Positions 41,717 to 50,404 of a stretch of 64,000 nt of DNA are shown piece by piece. Every line of letters begins with the position of its first letter. The stretch's first letter is position 1. The notes under the pieces are model-generated. The model saw nothing but the letters and a program-made list of their open reading frames with translations. It was not told where the DNA came from and ran no database searches. Source of the stretch: Erythrophleum ivorense (Eukaryota; Streptophyta; Magnoliopsida; Fabales; Fabaceae); the NCBI GenBank assembly GCA_026724425.1, contig JAIUCV010000076.1, positions 3,619,501 through 3,683,500 on the forward strand. The letters are read 5' to 3'. A program made the translations under genes and the position numbers.

Positions 41717-43269
41717 TGATAGTAGGTTTTTACACTACTTATGCAATCCCCTATTGTACTATCATGTCGATGTAGGACTTAGGGTTTATCAATCCAAAGT
41801 GGGAGGAGAATGAAACAGCTTAGGATTATGCAATAGTGGACACAAGTCAAGACAGATGGTTGTTTGGTGTTGAAACGAAACTATCTATCTAAATGAAATG
41901 CAACGGGAATGAAAGCGGAAAAGTAAAACGATAAACTAAATCAAGCTCGATCGAGTTAAGCTAACCATGAGAAAGGTAGCTCGATCGAGTTAGGATAAAA
42001 TGAAACAAGGAGAAACTGGTGCAGCTCGATCGAGTTAAGATACGAGTTTGCACTAAACTGACTCGATGGAGTCAGAGTAAAACAAGACTAAAGCAGAACG
42101 AAAACGTAAGTAAAGACTGGTATGATAGACAAAGACTCAGGGACGGATTTGATGATCATAGAGAATCTAATGCTAATCAGCTATGCTTTCTAAAACGACA
42201 CGAACACGTGCTTATCCCTTCGGCCATGGAGTCCCGAGGTCGGTTATCCCACTTTCCAGTGGCGTTACAAACCGCCTCTCTGGTTCAATCCCGCTAACTC
42301 GATCGAGTTGAAGCGTGTGTCATGAACCAGATACATAAAGAACCGGCCCATGTAATGCCCTAGAAGCCCCTCTGTGCAACCACTCCCGTGGGACAAAGGC
42401 ATTAAGCTAATCCTCTGTTTTGCCTTGATCCGACGCTCAACCAAGCGGGTCAGACCAGGAGCGTCTAGGATCGATCCACCATGGTCAGTGGCTGGATCGC
42501 ATAGGGCATAGCTAAACAGAGAGGGATAATAGATGAAAACCTAAAGCATCAGAGATTAAACATAAACGATTCCCTAATCTAATCCATCCCTAAGCCTAAG
42601 GGAGAAATTACTCAAGATCCATAATCGAAATCATGTCTAAATAAACTAAAACCAACATAATAAGAAAGACAGAAAGGAGATTAACAACTTTTATTAAACA
42701 AGCAATTGCAAAAAGTGAATAACAAAGTCTGAAATCTTAAATTGAAAACAGGAAGTTTCTGGAACAAAAACTAAGAACAGAAAGTAAAAAATGCGAAAAA
42801 ACTAAGATAGGGGGCGGATGAGGTCAGCAGCCCTTTTATAGGCAAGCTACTAGGGCTTCCAGCAAGGGAGTAACCGCCTTAGTCCAACTCGATCGAGTTG
42901 GTTGATCGAGTTGGTTTTTGTCTGGCTCGATCGAGTTGCTTGGTTGGATGGTTTGGCCTAGCTCGGTCGAGGTGCTTGTTCAAGGTCGTATCCTTCTCTG
43001 CTCGATCGAGTTGCTTGATCGAGTTGGACTTTGCCTTGGCTCGATCGAGTCGGATGGTGAAGGCAGATTGCTTTTCTTCCAATGCATCTACTTTGCTCCA
43101 AAACACCTGAGAAGGACACCAAACATGCAAATGTATGCAATGCACGTCCTAGGACAACTAATTATGCAAACTAAGAGGAAAGTGCAAAGAAATGCTACTA
43201 AGGATGGATGAAACCATGCAAAAGAGGTCTAAACACGATGCTAAATGAGTATGAAATACGAATGCATCA
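41717..43269 (-). repeat. 5' LTR of the Athila element
   Basis: 1,553 bp, same length as 32817-34369. Differences noted: gaaacgaaact versus gaaacgaatct near 41879, and gtcagacc versus gtcaggcc near 42452. Confidence 0.95.
42833..42840 (-). promoter_or_regulatory. TATA box of the Athila 5' LTR
   Basis: Minus strand reads tataaaag in ctataaaaggg, a strong plant TATA. The same box is at 33933-33940 in the 3' LTR. Confidence 0.65.
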
Positions 43270-43274
43270 AGTGC

Positions 43275-44257
43275 CTTGTGTGGCGACAGCGTCAGAGACT
43301 CAGTTTGTGGCGAATGAGGCCAGTTTGGGCGCTAGTGGGGGCGCGGGAGTTGGGGTTGCCCCAGGTGTGGGTGCCGCCCCGGCTCATGGTCTTGGTGACC
43401 AGTTGATGGGGGTTCTGACGCAGATTTTGGCACGTCTCCTGCAGGCAGTTCCAGAGCAGGCTCTAGGTGTTCCTCCGGTGGTGGGGGCACAGCAGGGCGT
43501 TTTTGTTGGGCAGCATGGTGCTGCAGTGGTTGGGCATCCTTCCTATCTTGAGATGATGAGGGAGATGCAGAGGATCAGGACGCCTTTCTTTGAGGGTAAA
43601 GGTGGGCCCGAGGAGGCCGATGAGTGGCGGCAGAGGTTGGAACGGAACTTCCGTTCGGTCAGGTGTCCAGAGGGGTACCAGGTGGAGTTGGCAGTGCATT
43701 ACCTTGGTGGGGATGCACATTTGTGGTGGCGTTCTGTCATGTTGAGGAGGGCAGTGTGGACTTGGGGTGACTTCCTAGCGGAGTTCAACGCCAAGTATTT
43801 TCCTCAGGAGGCCAAAGACAGATTTCAGTTGAGGTTTGTGGCATTGACTCAGGGAGAGAGGTCAGTGCGAGAGTATGACGCTGAGTTTGGCAGACTTGTG
43901 GCGTATACTGGTTACGGTCTTGAGGGTGAGCGGAGTTTGATGGCGAGATTCCTTCAGGGTCTTCGATCGAGCATCAGGATTCAGTGTAGAGGTAGTTCGT
44001 ATTCTACCAGGGCAGAGTTGGTGGAGCTAGCAGCTTCCATCGAGGAGGACCTTCGTGAGCAGGTTGGTCCAGTTGTGGTGCCAGCTGCGGTTGTTCTTGC
44101 TACCCAGCCGAGGGGCCAGCAGCAACAGCAGCAGCGTAGGAGTTTCAGTTCTGGTTCTAGCAGGGGCGGCAAGCCTGCGTAGGGCCAGAAGAGGAGACTT
44201 GAGGAGGTTGCTGGAGGCAGCCAGAGTGTTCGTGGTTGCTTCGTATGTGGGAGCTTG
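43275..44257 (+). pseudogene. Copy C Gag, main part
   Basis: Continues the frame from 32816. Gag core with RTPFFEGKGGPEEADEWRQR, HYLGGDAHLWW and FQLRFVALTQGERSVREY, then a Gln-rich and Ser/Gly-rich stretch. TAG at 44180-44182 replaces what is CAG by context. Beyond it the same frame continues into the first zinc knuckle (CFVCGS), where the foldback element sits. An apparent ATG at 43208 lies in Athila LTR sequence and is not the true start. Confidence 0.9.
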
Positions 44258-44705
44258 TGTAACAGCCCGGCCCCACTGGCTCCACCGGCCCGCCCGGCGC
44301 TGTTATGGGCTGCAGCCCAATACACCCCAACCCCTCTGGTGTATAAGGCCTTAGCCACTATACCAACCTAGGTTGTTGGTGAGACTCGAACCAGCTGAGA
44401 CCTCACCCTTTAAGTAGCATTCCCACAGGAAGCTACCACCAATTGAGCTGCAGCCCATAACAGCGCCGGGCGGACCGGTGAAGCCAGTGGGGCCGGGCTG
44501 TTACAATTAAAAGTGCAAATCAATTAGTGGTAGCTTCCTGTGGGAAGGCTACTTAAAGGGTGAGGTCTCAGGTTCGAGTCTCACCAACAACCTAGGTTGG
44601 TATAGTGGCTGAGGCCTTATACACCAGAGGGGTTGGGGTGTATTGGGCTGCAGCCCATAACAACGCCGGGCAGGCCGGTGGAGCCAGTGGGGCCGGGCTG
44701 TTACA
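44258..44705. mobile_element. 448-bp foldback element with tRNA-like core
   Basis: Flanked by gcttg at 44253-44257 and 44706-44710. Ends TGTAACAGCCCGGCC and GGCCGGGCTGTTACA. The left arm (44258-44449) and right arm (about 44519-44705) are inverted repeats of about 190 bp with few differences, including a 3-bp insertion in the left arm. The 60-bp terminal motif occurs a third time inside the loop (44447-44505). The right arm contains a B-box-like ggttcgagtct near 44571 preceded by a possible A-box (agtggtagct near 44523), as in tRNA-derived sequences. No coding capacity. TG..CA ends plus a 5-bp TSD resemble LTR-type integration; the inverted arms resemble a MITE. The class is unresolved. Confidence 0.8.
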
Positions 44706-44710
44706 GCTTG

Positions 44711-44951
44711 GAGCATCGGGTGGCTAGTTGTCCCAAGAGTAGTGCGTCTCGAGATACTAGAGTGTGCTTTCACTGCAGGGAGCCGGGGCATATCAAGCCA
44801 ATGTGTCCCAAGTTGCAGCAGGTGTCAGTGGCGTCGGTTCAGCCGGTGGCCCAGATTGCAGCAGTGCAGACGTTGGAGCAGTTGGGAGCAGCGCCGCAGG
44901 TGTACTCTTCGGCAGAGGTGGGCCAGACCAGTCAGTCAGGCCAGATCACAG
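44711..44951 (+). pseudogene. Copy C Gag, zinc knuckles
   Basis: Resumes inside the first knuckle (LEHRVASCPK) and includes an intact second CCHC, CFHCREPGHIKPMC (near 44764-44805). A linker follows, rich in Val, Gln and Ala, up to QSGQITG. The exon-like segment ends at 44951 at a GT splice donor. If unspliced, the frame stops at TAA 44975-44977, giving a Gag-only product. Confidence 0.85.
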
Positions 44952-45065
44952 GTAAAATTCTGATTCAGACTTCGTAAATTCTTAGTGTAGAATTGTGGTG
45001 TGGTTGTCTGTTCTCTATTTTACTGTGATAGTGTTTAGGGTTCTCAACACTTGTGAAATGTGTAG
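44952..45065 (+). other. 114-bp GT-AG intron at the gag/protease boundary of copy C
   Basis: The segment gtaaaattct...aaatgtgtag interrupts atcacag/ggacctt. The related copy A reads the same bases contiguously (minus strand, near 7525-7535: atcacagggacct). The insert has a GT start, an AG end, a T-rich interior and in-frame stops. Its length is a multiple of three. Confidence 0.8.
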
Positions 45066-48000
45066 GGACCTTGTTAGTGGGTGGTGTTGAGTCTCACGTG
45101 TTGTTTGACTCGGGAGCATCGAACTGCTTCATTACTCCGGAGTGTGCCGAGAGTAGAGGTATCCAGAGTAGCGCTGGTGAGCGCAAGGGTTTGGTCAAGG
45201 TTGCCGGTGGAGGTTTCCTGACTACTTTGGGCCGTGCTAGAGCAGTCAACGTTCAGATTGCATGGCAGTCTATGCCAGCAGACTTGGTCATCAGTCCGGT
45301 GGAACTGTATGACGTGATTTTGGGGATGGATTGGCTGTCATGTTACAGAGTTCATCTGGATTGCTTCAGAGGCAGAGTTGTGTTTGAGCGAGATGCAGGG
45401 AGGTTGGTTTATCAGGGTGTGAGACCGACTTCAGGGAGTCTTGTGATCTCTGCTATTCAGGCTGAGCGGATGTTATGGCGAGGTTGCGAGGCGTATTTGG
45501 CGACGATAGTGATGTCGGAGTCTAGTGGTGAGGTGACTCTTGAGGGTATTGAGGTTGTCCGGGAGTTCGAGGATGTGTTTCGGTCACTGAAGGGGTTGCC
45601 ACCATCTCGGTCAGATCCCTTCACGATTGAGTTAGAGCCCGGGACAGCTCCAATATCGAAGACACCTTACAGGATGGCGCCAGCAGAGCTGGCAGAGCTG
45701 AAGAAGCAGCTAGAGGACCTTTTGAGTAAAGGGTTCATCAGACCGAGTGTTTCACTGTGGGGAGCACCAGTGTTGTTTGTGAAGAAGAAGGATGGCAGTT
45801 TCCGGTTGTGCATCGATTACCGGGGACTCAACCGAGTCACAGTGAAGAACAGGTATCCACTCCCTAGGATTGATGAGTTGCTGGATCAGTTGAGGGGTGC
45901 TACCTGGTTCTCCAAGATTGACTTGGCATCGGGTTATCATCAGATCCCGATAGATGAGGCAGATGTTCGCAAGACGGCGTTCAGGACGAGGTATGGGCAC
46001 TTCAAGTTTGTAGTCATGCCTTTTGGGCTGACTAATGCGCCGGCAGCGTTTATGAGATTGATGAACGACGTGTTCAGGGAGTTTTTGGACGTGTTCGTTA
46101 TCATTTTCATTGATGACATCTTAGTGTATTCGAGGAGTCCAGAGGAGCATGTGACTCACTTGAGGCTTGTTATGGAGAAGCTTCGAGAGCAGAAGCTGTT
46201 TGCTAAGTTGAGCAAGTGCAGCTTTTGGCAGAGAGAGATGGGGTTTCTTGGCCATATCGTTTCTGCAGAGGGAGGGTCTGTGGATCCGGCTAAGATCGAG
46301 GCTATCAGAGATTGGCCTAGACCGAGTAGTGCTACCGAGATCAGGAGTTTTCTGGGTTTAGCGGAATACTACCGGAGGTTTGTCAGGGGCTTTGCGAGTA
46401 TGACTCAGCCGATGACGAGGTTGACAGGCAAGGATGTGCCGTTTGTGTAGTCGCCTGAGTGCGAGGAGAGCTTTGGGAAGCTCAAGGAGATGTTGACTAG
46501 TACACCAGTGTTGGCATTACCTGATCCGGGGAAGCCATATGTAGTGTACACAGACGCTTCAGGTGTAGGGTTGGGTTGTGTCTTGATGCAGGAGGGCAGA
46601 GTGATTGCTTATGCTTCGAGGCAGTTGCAGGGCAGTGAGCGCAACCGCCCTACACACGATCTTGAGTTGGGGGCAGTGGTCTTTGCACTCAAGATTTGGA
46701 GGTCTTATCTTTATGGTGGTGCAGTGCAGATCTTTACAGATCACAAGAGTTTGCAGCACATTTTTACTCAGCCTTTGCTGAATGCAAGGCAGACGCGTTG
46801 GGTGGAGTTTCTGGCAGATTATGATCTGGATATCGTGTATCATCCAGGCAAGGCCAACTTGGTGGCAGATGCATTGAGTCGACGGCGAGTTGATTCAGCT
46901 AGAGAGCAGGATGTGGAGACTTTGGTCAGCGAGATTAGTACATTGAGGCTTTGTGCGATTTCAGAGGAGCCTTTGGGTTTAGAGGCAGCTGATCAGGCAG
47001 ACTTACTCAGTATGATCAGAGTGGCTCAGCAGGATGATCAGGGTTTGGTAGATGCATCGTGGGCAGCTGGTTCTGAGTATGAGGTCTCGGCGAATGGAAT
47101 GATATTGGTTCGTGGGCGAGTTTGTGTGCCCAAGGACGAGGAGTTGAGACGAGAGGTCTTGAGAAAGGCTCATGCGAGCAAGTTTTCGATTCATCCGGGT
47201 GCGAGCAAGATGTACCGTGACCTCAAACGGTACTATCACTGGGTTGGGATGAAGAGGGATGTGGTAGATTGGGTTGCGAGGTGCAACACGTGTTCGTTGG
47301 TCAAGGCAGAGCATCAGGTTCCAGGTGGACTTTTGCAGAGCTTACCCATTCCAGAGTGGAAGTGGGATATGATCACGATGGATTTTGTGGTGGGATTACC
47401 TATCTCACGGACGTTTGATGCGATTAGGGTCATTGTGGATCGTTTGACCAAGTCCGCGCATTTCTTGGCCATCAAGAAGACAGACGGAGCTGCTGTTTTG
47501 GCTATGAAGTTTGTGCGAGAGGTTTTGAGGTTGCATGGTGTGCCAGCTAGTATTGTGTCGGATAGAGATCCAAGATTTGCCTCAGAGTTTTGGAGGGCAT
47601 TTCAGACAGAGATGGGCACCAAGGTGCATATGAGTACAGCGTATCATCCGTAGACAGATGGGCAGTCAGAGAGGACTATCCAGACCTTGGAGGATCTGTT
47701 GAGGATGTGTGTGTTGGATTGGGGTGGCCATTGGGCTGATCATCTGTGTTTGGCGGAGTTTGCCTATAACAACAGTTTTCAGTCTAGTATTGGCATGGCT
47801 CCTTATGAGGCTTTGTATGGGAGGCCATGTAGGACACCCTTGTGCTGGACCCAAGTGGGAGAGCGCAGCATGTTTGGGGCTACCTTTGTTCAGGAAACGA
47901 CGGAGAAGATCCGTGTTTTGAGGCTGAACATGAAGGAGGCTCAGGATAGACAGAGGAGTTATGCAGATAGGCGGAGGCGTGAGCTTGAGTTTCAGGTGGG

Positions 48001-48430
48001 AGATAGAGTGTATCTCAAGATGGCTATGTTGGGGGGCCCTAACAGGTCCATAGCAGAGAACAAGCTCAGTCCGCGGTTTGTGGGTCCGTTCCCGGTGTTG
48101 GAGCGAGTTGGACCATTGGCTTATCGGTTGGAGCTGCCACCGATTATGAGCGCCTTTTACAAGGTGTTTGATGTGTCTATGTTGCGGAGGTGTCTGCATC
48201 CTTCAGAGGAGTTGGTGGCTGAGATTTCAGAGGATCTTAAGCCAGATATGACAGTTCCGGCGGTTCCTGTGAGGATTCTCGAGAGGGGAGTCAAGGTTCT
48301 GCGGAACAAGAGAGTGCCATTGTTAAGAGTCTTGTGGGACTGTAGTGGCACTGAGGAGGAGACTTAGGAGCCAGAGGCAAAGATGAAGCTGAAGTTCAGG
48401 AAGTGGTTCGACAAGCAGGTCATCGAGTGA
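45066..48430 (+). pseudogene. Copy C Pol: protease, RT, RNase H, integrase, chromodomain-like end
   Basis: One frame with three amber stops (46448-46450, 47651-47653, 48365-48367) and final TGA at 48428-48430. Domains: protease VLFDSGASNCF (45100); RT with KDGSFRLCIDYRGLNRVTV, SKIDLASGYHQIPI and IIFIDDILVYS (46105); RNase H with YVVYTDASGVGLG (46540) and FTDHKSLQHI; integrase with H-H-C-C region, MITMDFVVGLP (47370), SIVSDRDPRFASEFW (47550) and GQSERTIQTLEDL (47660). A C-terminal chromodomain-like block follows (ILERGVKVLRNKRVPLLRVLW). The stops correspond to W or Q in the relative at 63003-64000. Catalytic residues are intact otherwise. Clade: Tekay-like chromovirus. Confidence 0.93.
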
Positions 48431-48946
48431 GCTTCTTCGTCTTTGTGGTTCTAGTGTGATAGCGTGGTGCTATGTTTTGTTATTGTTGTTGGATTTATGT
48501 ATTTTCGTTTTGGTGTTGTAACGATATACATTTTTGAGTTATATGAGATGGTGTTTGCCTCATTTTGGTTTTGTGGTGGATGTTACAAGTGTGTTGACCA
48601 GTGGGTCATGAGACAATCTTTCCAGTTATGTCGTAAACATTTTCGAATTTTTACTCTAAGGGCGTGGTGTCCCCGAATAACTCATTGCCAAGAGATAGTG
48701 TTCTCTGATAGACTTGTACGAGAGGGTCGCTACCTCAAGTATAAGTCATATGTTTACTTACTAGTGACTAGTGTGTTGCATAGTAAGTAACGAGAGGATA
48801 GTGTTCCTCTTGAGGAGATAGTGTTCTCCGGCAGAGTTGAGTTAAGAGTAAAGATGTTTGGGAAATGTATGTATGGCATAGAAATAGATGTGAGTCTCGG
48901 GGATCAAGTGAGGATCTCGTGTATTTGGCCAGGTGGGCCGGATTAT

Positions 48947-49072
48947 GTCGTCTGTGGTAGACGAGTGTGTCGTCTGTGGTAGACGAGTTGGGCGTCTGTG
49001 GTAGACGAGTGTGTTGTCTGTGGTAGACGAGTTGGACGTCTGTGGTAGACGAGTTGCGTCTGTGGTAGACGT
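48947..49072 (+). repeat. Six-copy hairpin array before the PPT of copy C
   Basis: cgtctgtggtagacg recurs six times with 5-8 bp spacers. Each unit can pair GTCT with AGAC around a GTGGT loop. It lies in the 3' untranslated part, about 45 bp before the 3' LTR. Confidence 0.9.
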
Positions 49073-49102
49073 ATTGTGTTGGGATTCGAGGTCGAACCCA
49101 GT

Positions 49103-49117
49103 TTAGTGGGGGAGAAT
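49103..49117 (+). other. Polypurine tract of copy C
   Basis: ttagtgggggagaat directly precedes the 3' LTR. The same block occurs in reverse at 62415 in the element at the right edge. Confidence 0.85.
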
Positions 49118-50404
49118 TGTAACATCCGTGAACCGAAAAAGTGTGTTTTTGTGTGGTGTCGACCGACACCAAGGGGGGTGTCGATCGACATCGGTCGGGC
49201 GAATTGATTTCTAGTTCGATTTCAATTGCCGGTTTAGTTGTTGGTTTAGGTTAAAAAAACCTAAGGTCGCGTTTTATAAGTCGACCAACCGCTTTTCTTC
49301 TGGTTTTGGTAAAAAGTCAAGAGGAGAAAAGGGCAGAGAGCTTTTGGGGTGATGTCTGAGGATTCATAGGCTGTGGTTGTTGTTCTTCATCTCTTTCTTC
49401 TCTTCAATCCTTTGTCAAGGTGAGTGCATGACCGTAGGCTCGCATATAAGAGGATTTGTGGATGTGGATCATGATTTGGTAGAGTTATGTGGTTTTTCGT
49501 GTTGTTTTGTGTGATATTCGCGCGTTGAATCGCGTGTGGTGTGTTGATTTCGTGATTGGGGTGTTTCTGTGTTGAAAATCGAAGTTGGCGTCGATCTCCT
49601 GGATCGGTGTCGATCTCCTGGATCGGTGTCGATCTCCTGGATCGGTGTCGATCTCCTGGATCGGTGTCGATCTCCTGGATCGGTGTCGATCGACACCAAG
49701 CCGATGTCGGTCGACACCAAACGGGCAAGGTGTCGACCGACACAGGTGTGTGTCGATCGACACAGTCCGTTTAATCCGGTTATCTGGCGGTTTAAGAAAT
49801 CAATTGGTTTAAGTGGTTTAATCCGGTTTAATTGTAATTAATGGTTTAATTCGAGAATTAATTAATAATTGGTGAAATTAATTAATTAAATGATTTAAAA
49901 ATAATTGTGAAAATTATTTAAGTGTTTAAAAATTATTAATTAATTGTGGTAATTATTTAATAATTAAAGTGAATGATTTAATAATTGTGGTAATTATTAA
50001 TATTAATGGAAATTGTTAAAATTGCGTAATTGGCCTGTAGGCGGGGTTATTGCCTCACTAAGTATTTATTAAATACTTATGCATCTCTTTTTCCCTAATG
50101 TGATGCAGGTAGCCGAAATGTTCTTCCGCGGAAAAAGACCGAGAGAAGAGGATGATGAGACTAGGAACTTGATTTTGGCAATCTTGTTGTGGCTAGCACG
50201 GAATTCATTGTTAGGGTGTTAGCCTGATTTTAATATGTAGAAAACCTGGTGTTTAGGTTGCTAGAATTTATTATTGTTTTTTTTTATTGGTTATTGGTTT
50301 ATTTGTTGAACGGTTTATTTATGATTTAATATTATTGATTTCTTTCAAGAATTTCCGCATTGATAATTAATTTAAAAAAAAAAAAAAAAAGCTTGGTTGT
50401 TTCA
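49118..50404 (+). repeat. 3' LTR of copy C
   Basis: 1,287 bp, TGTAACATCC...TTGTTTCA, followed by acaag. It differs from the 5' LTR by about a dozen substitutions in the first 530 bp and by the 19-bp expansion at 49591-49690. Confidence 0.95.
49591..49690 (+). repeat. Five tandem 19-bp units in the 3' LTR only
   Basis: gtcgatctcctggatcggt is repeated five times here but present once in the 5' LTR (near 31733). The four extra units (76 bp) explain almost all of the 75-bp length difference between the LTRs. Confidence 0.95.

Larger units (their letters stand above)
32817..43269 (-). mobile_element. Young non-autonomous Athila element lacking pol
   Basis: 1,553-bp LTRs of equal length, with two differences seen by eye, flanked by agtgc (32812-32816, 43270-43274). 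Read on the minus strand: 5' LTR (41717-43269), PBS, Gag-protease, ORF-1, long 3' non-coding part, PPT, 3' LTR (32817-34369). Reverse transcriptase, RNase H and integrase are absent. CTCGATCGAG palindromes are scattered across LTRs, spacers and ORFs. Confidence 0.93.
31261..50404 (+). mobile_element. Tekay-like chromodomain Ty3/gypsy element (copy C), hosting two nested insertions
   Basis: Flanked by acaag at 31256-31260 and 50405-50409. LTRs are TGTAACATCC...TTGTTTCA. Contains PBS, gag, protease, RT, RNase H, integrase with a chromodomain-like C-terminus, a hairpin array and a PPT. Interrupted by the Athila derivative (32817-43269) and a foldback element (44258-44705). The LTRs show about a dozen substitutions in their first 530 bp, so it is much older than the Athila insertion inside it. 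Confidence 0.95.

Noticed and set aside
43208..43274. Open frame starting with ATG at 43208 as the Gag start of copy C
   Set aside because: The first 62 bases are Athila LTR plus the target duplication. The true Gag start is at 32681, with the frame continuing across the insertion.
44523..44590. Functional tRNA gene
   Set aside because: Only A- and B-box-like pieces are present; no cloverleaf with anticodon arm and acceptor stem could be drawn, and both arms of the foldback carry it.
48947..49072. CRISPR-like repeat array
   Set aside because: Spacers are 5-8 bp and nearly identical; this is a plant retrotransposon 3' region, and no cas genes are present.
49387..49841. Overlapping frames with SIDTD/DRHRS repeats in the copy C 3' LTR
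   Set aside because: They result from the 19-bp repeat and palindromes. Open frames occur on both strands and are missing in the 5' LTR.
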